From CAWBCR01 sp963787375 (GTDB taxonomy: Bacteria > Chloroflexota > Anaerolineae > Aggregatilineales > UBA3940), in contig CAWBCR010000002.1 of NCBI GenBank assembly GCA_963787375.1, positions 1 to 64,000 on the forward strand: 64,000 nt of DNA, in the 5' to 3' direction. The notes under the pieces are model-generated. The model saw only the letters and a list, made by a program, of their open reading frames with translations. It searched no databases and was not told where the DNA came from. Position numbers and translations under genes: made by a program. The stretch's first letter is position 1; each line of letters starts with the position of its first letter. This document shows, piece after piece, positions 1-8,109 of the stretch.

Positions 1-554
1 GCCGTCAAGCCGCTGATCGCGCTGGTGGCGCTGTTCACGGCGATCTCGGCGGGGCTGATGCTCTCGCGCTGGGAGCCGCGCCCGGCGTCGTTTGGAACGC
101 GCGGGCGGGTGGCCGTCGGCGTGGCGGCGGGCGGCGGGAATGGCCTGCTGAGCGGGCTGATCGGGCGCGGCGGCGGCAGCTTCGTGATGCCGCTGCTGTA
201 CCTGATGCGCGTGGACCCCGCGCACGGCGGCGGCGACCTCGGCGGTGGTCATCACCGGAGGGGCGCTGTCGAGCCTGATCTCGCACCTGGCGACAGCAGC
301 CGGCCCGACTGGCCGGTGTGGCTGGCGTGCGGCGCGGCGGTCATCACTGGGGCGGGCAGGTCGGCTCGCGCTTCATGTCGGCGCGGCTGTCGTCGCCCAC
401 GCTCAAGACCATCCTGGGGATCGTACTGATGGGCGTGGCGGCGGCGCTGGTCGTCAAGGACATAGTAGCCTGGCCGTGTGAGGCCGGTGCCATCGACTGT
501 GAAGATCGGACTGCTGGACAGAGACCCGTGAGCGAATCCTCTCCCCACACTTGA
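1..554 (+). CDS. TauE/SafE-family permease, 5'-partial and frameshifted
   Basis: This is the 3' part of a membrane permease of the sulfite exporter TauE/SafE family, which moves small anions across the cytoplasmic membrane. The frame is open from base 1. It reads hydrophobic segments and a glycine-rich stretch (GLIGRGGGSFVMPLLYL) typical of the second half-repeat of this family. The homologous reading then moves to frame 2 near 235 (VVITGGALSSLISHL) and to frame 3 near 345 (SPTLKTILGIVLMGVAAALV). Two indels therefore break it. The C-terminal end is uncertain because the last frame runs into the start of the next gene. Confidence 0.6.
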
Positions 555-1167
555 CGACGTGCGGCGCGCGTTGAGCCTGACCGGCTTCGACCACGAGGCC
601 GCCTGGCGGCGCATGGTCCCGCGCCGGCGCGCGCTGCGCCGCGCGATGGACCTGCCCGGCGAGGCGCGCATCGCCGAAGTGCTGCTGCTGCTGTACCCGC
701 GTGACGGCGGGCTGTGCTCTGGTGCTGACGCAGCGGACGGACACAGTCGCCGGGCAGATCTCGCTGCCGGGCGGCGGGCGCGAGCCGTCGGACGAAAAGC
801 CGGGCGACACTGCGCTGCGCGAGGCGTGCGAGGAGCTGGCGATCTGCGAGCCGGTAGACCTCGTCGGGACGCTGGCACCGCTGTATATCGGCGTCAGCGA
901 CTCAGCAATTTCACCCCTACGTGGGCTGACTTCGCGCGCGCCCCCTGTTTTCCGGCCTGAGCCAGCTGAGGTGGCGGGCGTGATCGAGATGCCGCTGCGG
1001 GCGCTGCTGGGGCGGTGCGATCAAGGCTGAGGAGCGCTGGACGCTGCACGGGTTGGAGGTGGACGTGCCGTTCTACCGGCTGGGCGAGTTGGTCATCTGG
1101 GGGGCGACGGCGATGATCCTGAGTGAGTTCGAGCAGCGGCTGCGGGCGGCGCTGGATGGGCGGTAGC
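528..1167 (+). CDS. NUDIX hydrolase, CoA pyrophosphatase type (frameshifted)
   Basis: This is a probable coenzyme A or nucleoside diphosphate pyrophosphatase of the NUDIX superfamily. The Nudix box is readable (GGREPSDEKPGDTALREACE then EL) and is preceded by the LVLTQRTDTVAGQISLPGG stretch characteristic of the CoA-type subgroup. The GTG at 528 (SESSPHTLDD...) is the likely start. The reading shifts near 540, near 700, near 905 and again near 1015, so three or four indels are needed to join N-terminus, Nudix box and C-terminus (GLEVDVPFYRLGELVIWGAT). Its neighbour upstream is the permease fragment, and the spacing suggests co-transcription. Confidence 0.6.
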
Positions 1168-1703
1168 CTGGCGCTGTATTCAATTGCTGGGTGCCCACGG
1201 TTGGCTTGTGGCCGGGTGGAACACAACGGGGTGGGGGGCCGGAAGCGTGGGCGCGGCCTCCTGCACACGATGGCTGCCGAAGCGCGGCAAGCTGCCATCG
1301 ACCTTCCGAGCGCCTGACTCTCCCGCCGCCGCCTCCGCCTAAGACGGGTTGACGATCTCGCGGCGGGCGCGCTGAAGGCGCTCTGATGCGGAATCCCGTG
1401 TGACCGATGTCCTTCCTTCTCGCCGCCGAGGCCCCCTGCGCGACAATCCATAGTCTGCGTCAGGCGGCGGACGGGGCGGGCGCGGCGCGCAGGTCGCGAC
1501 GTTGGCGGGCGGCGGGGGGACCATCATTATCCCTCTGCCGTGGGTCCTGCCGCGGGCGCGGCGCGCGCGCGAGCGCCGTGAGATAGCGCGTTTCGCCGGA
1601 AGGATTTCCCGGCGAAACGCATAGAATTATGTTCTGTAGGTATTGTAGGGCAGGGGAGGGGGAAGAGTCAAGGGGGTGGCGTTGAGCATCCGTATAACGG
1701 GGA
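1168..1703. other. Non-coding gap with one long stem-loop
   Basis: No gene is supported here. Open frames exist only because the DNA is GC-rich. The one clear structure is a perfect inverted repeat, gcgtttcgccgg at 1588-1599 and ccggcgaaacgc at 1609-1620, with a 9-base loop. It has no T-tract behind it, so it is not an obvious terminator. Confidence 0.6.
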
Positions 1704-1942
1704 GTTAGAGTTTGCTAACCGCCGCAAATGAGCAAAGCTCACTTGCTTACGCAGTTTGCCCGCCGGGCAAACTGCACCCCGGCCCTCTCCGGCAACGCGC
1801 CTGCGGCGCTTATGCTTGGTGGAGAGGGGAGCAAGAAACGCTCCTTTCGGGGAATCGAATTCCCCGGCCAGTATGGCGCGCGCAGCGCGCCTGCACGTCC
1901 ACTAGAAGTGGACAGAAGCGAACGTGGCAAGAGCCTCTCTTG
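1704..1942. repeat. Tandem cluster of short-loop hairpins
   Basis: Perfect or near-perfect inverted repeats follow one another, most with a 3-base loop. They are 1724-1746 (loop aaa, one mismatch), 1751-1775 (arm gcagtttgccc, loop gcc), 1797-1809 (loop tgc) nested in the outer arms 1783-1790/1821-1828, 1828-1844 (7-base loop), 1848-1866 (arm cggggaat, loop cga), 1875-1891 (arm ggcgcgc, loop gca), 1897-1913 (arm gtccact, loop aga) and 1928-1942 (arm caagag, loop cct). The arms differ in sequence, so this is not a CRISPR array. Related hairpins occur at 18119-18190, 34402-34420, 37564-37580 and 40976-41059. Confidence 0.75.
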
Positions 1943-2054
1943 TTAAGAACGGTGGCGTAGTACCGGCGGGATTTCGCGGCGAGGGGTGGCGGATCACGAG
2001 GGGATAAATCGACCACTTGACTCCCGCGCTGCGTGTCGATATACTCTTTGAAAA

Positions 2055-2070
2055 CCGACCGACCGGTCTG
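2055..2070. promoter_or_regulatory. TetR operator 1
   Basis: The 16-mer ccgaccgaccggtctg lies just upstream of the TetR start. It matches 13 of 16 bases with the perfect palindrome at 2722-2737 and, like it, is flanked by a- runs. This placement suggests autorepression. Confidence 0.65.
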
Positions 2071-2082
2071 AAACGAGGGGAG

Positions 2083-2676
2083 ATGTCCAAAGGAGAACGC
2101 ACCCGCGCCGAAATCGTGGCGACTGCCGCGCCGATCTTTAACCGGCAGGGCTTTGCGGGCGCGTCTATCGCGGACGTGATGCGGCAGACCGGGCTGGAGA
2201 AAGGTGGAATCTATAACCATTTTGCCAGCAAAGAGGAACTGGCGCTGGCGGCCTTCGACTACATCTGGGACATCGCCAGCCAGCGGATGATACGCTTCAT
2301 CCGGGGCGCGACCTCGCAGGGGGCGCGGCTGATCCGGATCATCCGGTTCTTCACCGACTACTATGAGACCCCGCCGGTCGAAGGGGGATGTGTGCTGCTC
2401 AACACGGCGGTCGACAGCGACGACACGCAGCCGGCGCTGCGCGAGCGCACCCGCCAGGCGATGGGCCAATGGCACGCGCTGGTAGAACGCACCGTCCGGC
2501 GAGGGGTGGACGGTGGGGAGATGCGCCAGGACGTGGACCCGGAAAGCGTCGCCACGCTGGTGATCGCCACCGTAGAGGGGGCGATCATGCTGAGCCACCT
2601 GTACGACGACCTGACGTACATCGAGCAGGCAGTCGAGCGCCTGGTGGAATACGTCGAGCGCAACGTTCTGATCTAA
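2083..2676 (+). CDS. TetR/AcrR-family transcriptional regulator
   Basis: This is a one-component repressor with an N-terminal helix-turn-helix (residues about 5-50: RTRAEIVATAAPIFNRQGF, then GLEKGGIYNHFASKEELA) and a C-terminal ligand-binding helical domain. The length of 197 aa is normal. ATG 2083 is chosen because the HTH begins immediately after it; the earlier in-frame ATG at 2017 would put the operator inside the coding sequence. The gene is flanked by two copies of a palindromic operator and followed by a terminator and a thioesterase gene. It probably represses itself and that thioesterase, with an acyl-CoA or aromatic effector as a guess only. Confidence 0.88.
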   Translation: MSKGERTRAEIVATAAPIFNRQGFAGASIADVMRQTGLEKGGIYNHFASKEELALAAFDYIWDIASQRMIRFIRGATSQGARLIRIIRFFTDYYETPPVEGGCVLLNTAVDSDDTQPALRERTRQAMGQWHALVERTVRRGVDGGEMRQDVDPESVATLVIATVEGAIMLSHLYDDLTYIEQAVERLVEYVERNVLI

Positions 2677-2686
2677 CAAGAGGGGG

Positions 2687-2711
2687 AATCCCGGCAGCGG
2701 GGTTTTCTTTT
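2687..2711 (+). terminator. Intrinsic terminator after TetR gene
   Basis: The stem aatcccg (2687-2693) pairs with cggggtt (2698-2704) over a gcag loop and is followed by a T-rich run. It ends just before the second operator. Confidence 0.65.
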
Positions 2712-2721
2712 ACGCCAAAAA

Positions 2722-2737
2722 CAGACCGAGCGGTCTG
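2722..2737. promoter_or_regulatory. TetR operator 2
   Basis: The perfect palindrome cagaccgagcggtctg sits 24 bases upstream of the thioesterase start. It shares its core and its a-rich flanks with the site in front of the TetR gene, so one regulator plausibly controls both. Confidence 0.7.
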
Positions 2738-2761
2738 AAATCGGACCAAGGAGAGGACACG

Positions 2762-3298
2762 ATGACGCACAATGGACAGGCAAAGGAACTCGAAAGCCGG
2801 GCGCGGGTGCGCTTTCAGGACTGCGACCCGTTCGGCCACCTGAATAACGCCCGCTATATCGACTACTTCTTCAACGCCCGCGAGGATCAGATGGCCGCTT
2901 ACTACGACTTTCATATCTTCGCGCACGGCCAGCAGACCGGGCAGAACTGGGTGGTCAGCAAAAGCCAGATCGCATACCTGGCCCCGGCCTTTCTGGACGA
3001 AGAGGTCGTGATCCGCACGCGGCTGATCCACTACACCGAAAACGTGCTGGTGATCGAGGGGCTGATGTTCGACGCCAAGCTCCAGTACCTGAAGGCCGTG
3101 GCCTGGGTGGAATTCACCTATGTCAACCTGAGCACAGGCCGCCCGGCCCAGCACGAGGACGACCTGATGGACCTGTTCGGCACGGTGGTGGTGGACGAGA
3201 GCTACGACACGGCGGGCTTCGTGCCCAGAGCGGACCAGCTCCGCGCCCTGCAGCGCCAGATGCGCCACGCGCAGCAGGCTCAGGCCGTCGCCGGCTGA
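2762..3298 (+). CDS. Acyl-CoA thioesterase, 4HBT hot-dog family
   Basis: This is a 178-aa single hot-dog-fold thioesterase of the YbgC/4-hydroxybenzoyl-CoA type, hydrolysing an acyl-CoA thioester in the cytoplasm. The signature DCDPFGHLNNARYIDYF at residues about 20-36 includes the conserved aspartate (DPFGH) of the active-site helix. ATG 2762 is preceded by aaggagagg at good spacing. Its own operator and the divergently matched TetR upstream suggest that it is induced by the TetR effector. The substrate cannot be told from the sequence. Confidence 0.88.
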   Translation: MTHNGQAKELESRARVRFQDCDPFGHLNNARYIDYFFNAREDQMAAYYDFHIFAHGQQTGQNWVVSKSQIAYLAPAFLDEEVVIRTRLIHYTENVLVIEGLMFDAKLQYLKAVAWVEFTYVNLSTGRPAQHEDDLMDLFGTVVVDESYDTAGFVPRADQLRALQRQMRHAQQAQAVAG

Positions 3299-3335
3299 TC
3301 GGACTGCTGTCGAACGGCCACTCTAACCAACCAGA

Positions 3336-3360
3336 GGCCCGGCGCACGCCGGGCCCTTCT
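3336..3360 (+). terminator. Terminator after thioesterase gene
   Basis: The stem ggcccggc (3336-3343) pairs with gccgggcc (3348-3355) over gcac and is followed by cttctt. Confidence 0.6.
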
Positions 3361-3384
3361 TGATTCCTGGCATATAATAGATGT

Positions 3385-3917
3385 ATGGGCAGGAAGCTAT
3401 CACTCCGATCACGCGATTGGCAAGCGGCCAGCCGGTGGGTGAAACAGGCCAGCACTCGCCGGGCTTCGCTGATTCTCCTATCCCTGTGGGTTGTGTGGGC
3501 GTTCGCTGGGTGCCAGAGAAGACCCCCAAGCACGGTGCCCCCTCCAGAAGTGATCGATATGAAGATTGCGCCATCTGACTTCGTATTCTACGGCGGCGAC
3601 GAATGTCCTGACGATTTCCCACGGACCATTACCGTCACCGCGTTGGTGGCAAGCTCTGCTCCTATTCGATCAGCCTGGCTGAAGTACCGTTTCAGGACGC
3701 GGTCGATTCTTTAAGTGGATGGCTGGGCCCCGTGCCGCTGGCGTATGTGGGAGGGAATCGTTATGAAACGACCCTTGAAGTCGACCCCACAACTGCGCAG
3801 CGCTTCCTGAACGGTGGGGCCGGGGATATCGAGTTCTTTGCGCATGTCGTGGATCAGAATCAACTCAGGGCAGGCATGGGGGGGTATGGGATCCACGTGA
3901 CACCCTGCCAGTATTGA
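3385..3917 (+). CDS. Predicted lipoprotein of unknown function (frameshifted)
   Basis: I do not recognise this protein. The N-terminus has basic residues, a hydrophobic segment and a lipobox-like FAGC near residue 42, so it is probably an exported lipoprotein. The first frame stops at 3714 (YRFRTRSIL). Skipping a base near 3690 joins it to a second open frame that continues to 3917 (QDAVDSLSGWLGPVPLAYVG ... GGYGIHVTPCQY). One indel therefore separates the halves. The downstream part contains a small beta-rich region without known motifs. Confidence 0.5.
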
Positions 3918-3949
3918 CATGGCGTGCTTCTTCGTCACGAGTTCGGCCG

Positions 3950-4095
3950 CCTGAGGATAAAATCCTCAGGCTATGAATAGTACGTCGGCTGGAAACCGAC
4001 CCCGGAGATCCCATCCCGACACCGCGACGGTGCTGCTGCGACGCGCCCGGCACGTCCTGGGAGCGGATCGCAGCCCGCGCTGAACGCTTCATCGA
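3950..4095. repeat. Hairpin repeat element, copy 1
   Basis: The element begins with the hairpin cctgagga/tcctcagg (3950-3970). After a short spacer comes a second hairpin, gtcgg/ccgac (3984-4000), and then a GC-rich tail with 'atcccatcccgacaccgcga' and 'gatcgcagcccgcgctga'. The same order of parts recurs at 4964 and 5709. The tail also resembles the repeats at 9768 and 12309. Confidence 0.75.
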
Positions 4096-4104
4096 ACCGG
4101 CTAG

Positions 4105-4353
4105 GTCGCGCGGTCACTGTTCGGTCACGCCTATGATATCAAGGCCTACCTTCCTGAAGGGCAGCCCATCATGGCCTACACCCGATGCTACCCGGACTGG
4201 CTCGCGATTGGGCAGGAGCTGACCTATCTGAAATGGGGTACGAGGAAGCCGAAGCTGCCGCCCTCGAAACTGGGAGCCCAACGCGCAATCTGGAGTTTGG
4301 CGGGTATCGGAGTTAGCCTTTGGGTGAGCGCAAATGGCTCGTACCTAGTTTAA
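4105..4353 (+). CDS. Possible gene fragment, unknown
   Basis: An open frame without a convincing start runs from just after repeat copy 1 to a stop at 4353. It reads FGHAYDIKAYLPEGQPIMAY and a tryptophan-containing stretch. The composition is protein-like rather than a GC shadow, but no family is recognised. It may be a leftover of a gene cut by the repeat. Confidence 0.25.
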   Translation, partial: VARSLFGHAYDIKAYLPEGQPIMAYTRCYPDWLAIGQELTYLKWGTRKPKLPPSKLGAQRAIWSLAGIGVSLWVSANGSYLV

Positions 4354-4365
4354 GTGCGTCTACAT

Positions 4366-4419
4366 CCGGCGGATATGGGGCAAGGAGGTCTCGGTTGGGC
4401 CAGCCCTCATATCCGCCGG
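4366..4419. repeat. Inverted repeat
   Basis: The arms ccggcggatatg (4366-4377) and catatccgccgg (4408-4419) are perfect complements around a 30-base loop. The structure lies between the possible fragment above and a minus-strand gene, and may act as a terminator, though no T-tract is obvious. Confidence 0.5.
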
Positions 4420-4432
4420 GCTTGCTGATTAC

Positions 4433-4762
4433 TTACTCAGCCTCTCTACATAACGATCCAGTATGGATCCTGACCGAGTTTTCTGCTACGAATGCGTCTA
4501 CAGGAATACCGTCTTGAGGGCGATTTAACTGGATCCGGTATATGTCGTCATGCTCCCAAATAATGGATATTCGGATCGATGCATCAGGTATCAGCAAAAA
4601 CAACTCTAATAGAGATGTTCCCGGTATGGCCTTCTCAAGAGTAGGTCGTAGCCTAATCTCCTCAACTAACCCCAACATTTTTCTTGCTAACTCGCTATAC
4701 CGTCTATGCCCAATAGCCTGCTGATACCATGCAATAACGTCGTCCCAACTACCCAAGGCCAT
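4433..4762 (-). CDS. Small acidic hypothetical protein, possible orphan immunity
   Basis: This is a 109-aa protein that I do not recognise. It starts MALGSWDDVIAWYQQAIGHR, continues with an amphipathic helix (LARKMLGLVEEIRLRP) and ends in beta-strand-like segments (ISIIWEHDDIYRIQLNRP). The DNA is clearly less GC-rich than the core genes. Its small size, lack of signal peptide and position among repeats upstream of a Rhs island resemble orphan immunity genes of polymorphic toxin systems. That role is an inference. Confidence 0.5.
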   Translation of the reverse strand: MALGSWDDVIAWYQQAIGHRRYSELARKMLGLVEEIRLRPTLEKAIPGTSLLELFLLIPDASIRISIIWEHDDIYRIQLNRPQDGIPVDAFVAENSVRIHTGSLCREAE

Positions 4763-4963
4763 GTTAAGTACCCCTTTATCTGCCTAAGATCCGGGCAATC
4801 AGCAGCCCGGCATCCCCTGGTGAAAGCTCTTGTTTAGATCCAGTGGCGCTATCATATGAGTAGTAATCTACTCGCCTGAAGAGCCGGAGTATCCCCGTTC
4901 CAGTCAAGAATATTAAACTTCAACCTTCCATTCGGCACTTTTGAGAAGTAAGTCATTAGCCCG

Positions 4964-5100
4964 CCTGAGGATAAAGTCCTCAGGCTATGAATGATGCGTC
5001 GGCCAAAAGCCGACCCCGGAGACCTCACCCTGACGCGGCGACCGTGCTGGCGCATCGGGCCTGGTGTGCGGCACGCAGGCGATCATCCCCGCGCACAGAT
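4964..5100. repeat. Hairpin repeat element, copy 2
   Basis: The parts are in the same order as at 3950: hairpin cctgagga/tcctcagg (4964-4984), the spacer ctatgaatgatgc, hairpin gtcggc/gccgac, then 'cccggagacctcaccctgac' and a GC-rich tail. It separates two small minus-strand genes. Confidence 0.75.
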
Positions 5101-5102
5101 GG

Positions 5103-5315
5103 TCACCACTCTTCTTTCACAGTCGGCTTGCCCTCATCCTGCGCTTTGGCTATGCTGTATATGCGATCCTGGCCATCTTCCAGATCAAAGGAAATCTGCA
5201 CTCCCGAGATCGGTATCCAAAGTTGTAACTGCAACTCCTCACCTATGGCTACTTGTATCTTCTGGCATTCTACATGATGCTCGTCAACGTAGTCTCTAAA
5301 GCGCTTCCTGTCCAT
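5103..5315 (-). CDS. Small hypothetical protein
   Basis: This is a 70-aa acidic protein (MDRKRFRDYVDEHHVECQKI ... SFDLEDGQDRIYSIAKAQDE) with no recognised family. It overlaps the end of the next upstream gene by about 46 bases on the same strand, which could mean translational coupling. Alternatively, an indel may have separated the C-terminal part of one protein from the rest. The moderate GC and the setting match the other small genes between the repeats. Confidence 0.4.
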   Translation of the reverse strand: MDRKRFRDYVDEHHVECQKIQVAIGEELQLQLWIPISGVQISFDLEDGQDRIYSIAKAQDEGKPTVKEEW

Positions 5316-5644
5316 CTGATATCCAAGATCGAGCCAATCGATGCCTGTTTGTGGGGGAACACGCTGGGATCCATATCTCGGAAGTAGATGACCATGTAGT
5401 TCAGCCGGTCAGCCTTGAACCAGAGATGTAGATTGCCGTACCGCATTGGCTCAAAACCTGATGGATGAGGATGCTCTGCAACGTACGAGTAGTAGGCCTC
5501 CGTGCTGGCGAAATCGCGTGGTGGCCCCAAGCGATTGAGGATCTCAGCCGTGCTCAGGCCCAGATGAAGCGATCCGATCTCCCCGGTGGACAGAAAGTCG
5601 GCCAGGCTGTTTGTCTTTGATGCGGGAGGTTGTTTGTCGCTCAT
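5270..5644 (-). CDS. Hypothetical protein, immunity-like
   Basis: This is a 124-aa soluble protein starting MSDKQPPASKTNSLADFL. The body reads LHLGLSTAEILNRLGPPRDF followed by alternating beta-strand patterns (YGNLHLWFKADRLNYMVIYF), a layout common in small immunity proteins of polymorphic toxin systems. The ATG at 5644 is used because the upstream in-frame stretch is encoded by the repeat at 5709. No function is assigned. Confidence 0.5.
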   Translation of the reverse strand: MSDKQPPASKTNSLADFLSTGEIGSLHLGLSTAEILNRLGPPRDFASTEAYYSYVAEHPHPSGFEPMRYGNLHLWFKADRLNYMVIYFRDMDPSVFPHKQASIGSILDIRWTGSALETTLTSIM

Positions 5645-5708
5645 ACTTCTATTGATCACCTCTTGCGATTGTGGAAGTCCGCACCGCCGGGCCGCGCGGC
5701 GAGGGCCG

Positions 5709-5850
5709 CCTGAGGATGAAGTCCTCAGGCTATGTAATGATGCGTCGGCTGGAAGCCGACCTCGGAGAATCCCATCCCGACACCGCGATGGCACTGCCGC
5801 ACCGCGCCCGGCGCGTCGTGGGCGAAGGTCGCCGCCGCCGTTGTAGATAC
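5709..5850. repeat. Hairpin repeat element, copy 3
   Basis: The element contains hairpin cctgagga/tcctcagg (5709-5729), hairpin gtcggct-gga-agccgac (5744-5760, 3-base loop) and the tail 'aatcccatcccgacaccgcg'. It lies between the small gene ending in 5644 and the IS110 element. Confidence 0.75.
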
Positions 5851-6888
5851 GGTGGCATTTGTCAAGTGGATTAGGCAGCTTTCTTCAGTTTCTCCTGCTT
5901 CTGTAGGTAGTTGGGATCAAACATCGTCTTCCTGGTTGCCACTCCCCAGCAAAGGTGCAGCAGTTTCCGCGCGCTTGCACATACAGCCGCCTTGCCATTC
6001 TTCCCACGCTTGATAAGCCGGTCATAATAGGGCTTGACGATTGGATTCCAGCGGATGGCGTTCAAAGTAGCCATATATAACACTCTCCGCACTTCATGGT
6101 TGCCTGTATGACCGACGTAGCCCTTACCTTTAAGGCTGGTTCCGGATTCACGCCTATGAGGTGCAAGGCCGACATAGGATGTCAGTTGTTCGACCCGCTC
6201 ACAGGATGTAAAATTGTGGGTGATGCAAACCAGCCAGGCGGCTGTAATGAGTCCAACTCCGTTGACACTCATCAGTCGCCTGGTTGTGTTGTTCCACTCT
6301 TCATCCTGTTTCAAGATTTGGCGATTTCGCGGTCAATGGCGTCGATTTGTTCTTGCATGGTGTCTGCAAGTACCTGAAAACGCTTCAGGACCGGATCTTA
6401 CGGCCAAGGCATGATGCTTGAGCGCATGGATGCGGTTGCAAACCTGCGTACGCATATCACGCAGGTCAGTTCGCTGCCGAAGACGCTGAAACAGCTCCTG
6501 TTGAATATTCGGGGGTGGAGTCCATCGTTTGAGTTTCAAGGTGGCTCCCAGGCGAGCCAAAAGCTGCGCATCCAACCGGTCGGTTTTGGTGCGCTTGAGT
6601 TCGGTCCGGGCAAAGTAATGGGCACGACCGGATTGATGACACTGACTGCAAACCCGGCATTGTAGAGGGCCAGTGCGATGTGCCACCAGTAATTGCTCGT
6701 CGCTTCAATCACTATCAGGGTGTCTTCTGGAGAGCAGCCGGTCTTTTTTAAGCGAGCGATTAACTTCTTAAAGCCACTTTTGCTCTGAGAAATATCAAAG
6801 GCTGGCTGGATCGCTTCTGAGTCCTCAGCCAGGGCGACACTGGCTGTTTTGGCGGCGATATCAATGCCAACAAACAAGGAATACTCAT

Positions 6889-8082
6889 CTAGCTACCGGA
6901 CACTTGAACAAATGAGCGAGAGTTGAACAGCAGCAGATCCCTCGATAAGGTTGAGTATTCCGACCAAACCACATCGAGGAGACTGACATGCTGTCCAACT
7001 CTGACCTGTATCGTACGTGGCGGAAGCGTCTGGCGCAACTCTCGCCGGATGACTGCGCGAGCCGGTTGACGAATATGCTGCTGTTGGTGGTCGGGCTGTT
7101 CAAAGCCAGGAGCGTGCACGTGAGCCTGATGGCCCGGAAGCTGCCGATCCGGGCCCAGAAGCTGAGTCTGGACAAGCGGCTGCGGCGGTTTCTGGACAAT
7201 GGGGCGGTTCGGGTGCGGGAATGGTACCGTCCGGTTGCCGAATGGCTGATCCAGGCGGCGTCGAGCGCTGGGCAGGTTCATCTGATCATCGATGGCAGCC
7301 AGGTCGGTTTTGGGCACCAGTTGCTGATGGTGGGGATTGCCTACCGTCGCCGGGCGCTGCCGCTGGCGTGGACCTGGGTGCGGCACAAGCGCGGACACAG
7401 CACGACCTGCAAGCAGGTCAAACTGCTGGCCTACGTGCGGGGATTGATCCCACAGGGGGTCCAGGTCTCGCTGGTCGGTGACAGCGAGTTCGGGAACACG
7501 CTGCTGATCGAGCATCTGGACTTCTGGAAGTGGGATTATGCCCTGCGACAGCCCGGCGACCACCTGATGATGCCCTACGGACAGCGTCAGTGGCAGCGGC
7601 TGGACAGCCTGGCGGTGCAGCCCGGGATGCTGCTGTGGCTGGGCCGGGTCGTCCTGACCCGTGCCAGCGCCTATCCCACCAACCTGGTCGTCTACTGGGC
7701 GCGTGGCGAGAAGGAACCCTGGTATCTGGCCACCCATCTGCCCGGCCCGCACGGTGCCATCCGCCTCTACCGCCGCCGTATGTGGCTGGAGGAGACCTTC
7801 GGCGATATGAAAGGGCATGGTTTTGACCTGGAGGCCACTCATCTGCGTCACTTCTTGCGTCTGTCGCGCCTGACGCTGGTTGTGTGCTTGCTCTATCTCT
7901 GGCTCGTCGCGACCGGTGAATATGTCTTGCAGACCCACCAGTGGGCTGAGGTCGACCGCTCCGACCGCCGCGACCTGAGCCTCTTCCGCCTGGGCTGGGA
8001 TTTCATCGAACGGCGATTAGCCCTCGATGACCCTGTCCCTATGACCTTCATCCCGAACTTCTGTTCAGTGTCCGGTGGCTAG
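6889..8082 (+). mobile_element. IS4-family insertion sequence inside IS110
   Basis: The element is 1194 bp. Terminal inverted repeats ctagctaccggacact (6889-6904) and agtgtccggtggctag (8067-8082) match at 15 of 16 positions. The flanking 9-base direct repeat aatactcat is at 6880-6888 and 8083-8091. The intact target duplication and the complete transposase indicate a recent insertion. Confidence 0.93.
6988..8082 (+). CDS. IS4-family transposase
   Basis: This is a 364-aa DDE transposase and apparently complete. The first aspartate is in LIIDGSQVGF, the second in LVGDSEFGN and the glutamate in YRRRMWLEETFGDMKG, which fits the Y-(2)-R-(3)-E-(6)-K signature of IS4 elements. The last codons and the stop lie inside the right terminal repeat. 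The start follows a plausible aggagactgac site. It probably moves only its own element. Confidence 0.93.
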   Translation: MLSNSDLYRTWRKRLAQLSPDDCASRLTNMLLLVVGLFKARSVHVSLMARKLPIRAQKLSLDKRLRRFLDNGAVRVREWYRPVAEWLIQAASSAGQVHLIIDGSQVGFGHQLLMVGIAYRRRALPLAWTWVRHKRGHSTTCKQVKLLAYVRGLIPQGVQVSLVGDSEFGNTLLIEHLDFWKWDYALRQPGDHLMMPYGQRQWQRLDSLAVQPGMLLWLGRVVLTRASAYPTNLVVYWARGEKEPWYLATHLPGPHGAIRLYRRRMWLEETFGDMKGHGFDLEATHLRHFLRLSRLTLVVCLLYLWLVATGEYVLQTHQWAEVDRSDRRDLSLFRLGWDFIERRLALDDPVPMTFIPNFCSVSGG

Positions 8083-8109
8083 AATACTCATCAGACATTT
8101 TGACCTCCT

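Larger units (their letters stand above)
5871..8098 (-). pseudogene. IS110-family transposase, split by an IS4 element and frameshifted
   Basis: This is an IS110-type transposase with DEDD-fold N-terminus (FVGIDIAAKT ... IVIEATSNYWW) and Transposase_20 C-terminus (LMSVNGVGLITAAWL, then YVGLAPHRRESGTSLKGKGY). The original start codon is at 8098 (MSDEYS) behind a ggagg ribosome site. The first five codons are now separated from the rest by the 1.2-kb IS4 element at 6889-8082. Joining across the 9-base target duplication restores MSDEYSLFVGIDIAAKT exactly. Two more indels, near 6600 and 6320, break the middle (TKTDRLDAQLLARLG lies in another frame). It is therefore inactive unless the indels are assembly errors and the IS4 is removed. 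Confidence 0.85.

Noticed and set aside
1704..1942. CRISPR array
   Set aside because: Hairpin arms are all different and there is no repeated unit or regular spacer length; no cas genes nearby.
3950..5850. Retron or diversity-generating element to explain the structured repeats
   Set aside because: No reverse transcriptase or accessory gene of such systems is present in the window.
6889..7938. Long minus-strand open frame opposite the IS4 transposase
   Set aside because: No domain and Gln/His/Pro-rich shadow composition; the plus strand has the full IS4 catalytic signature.
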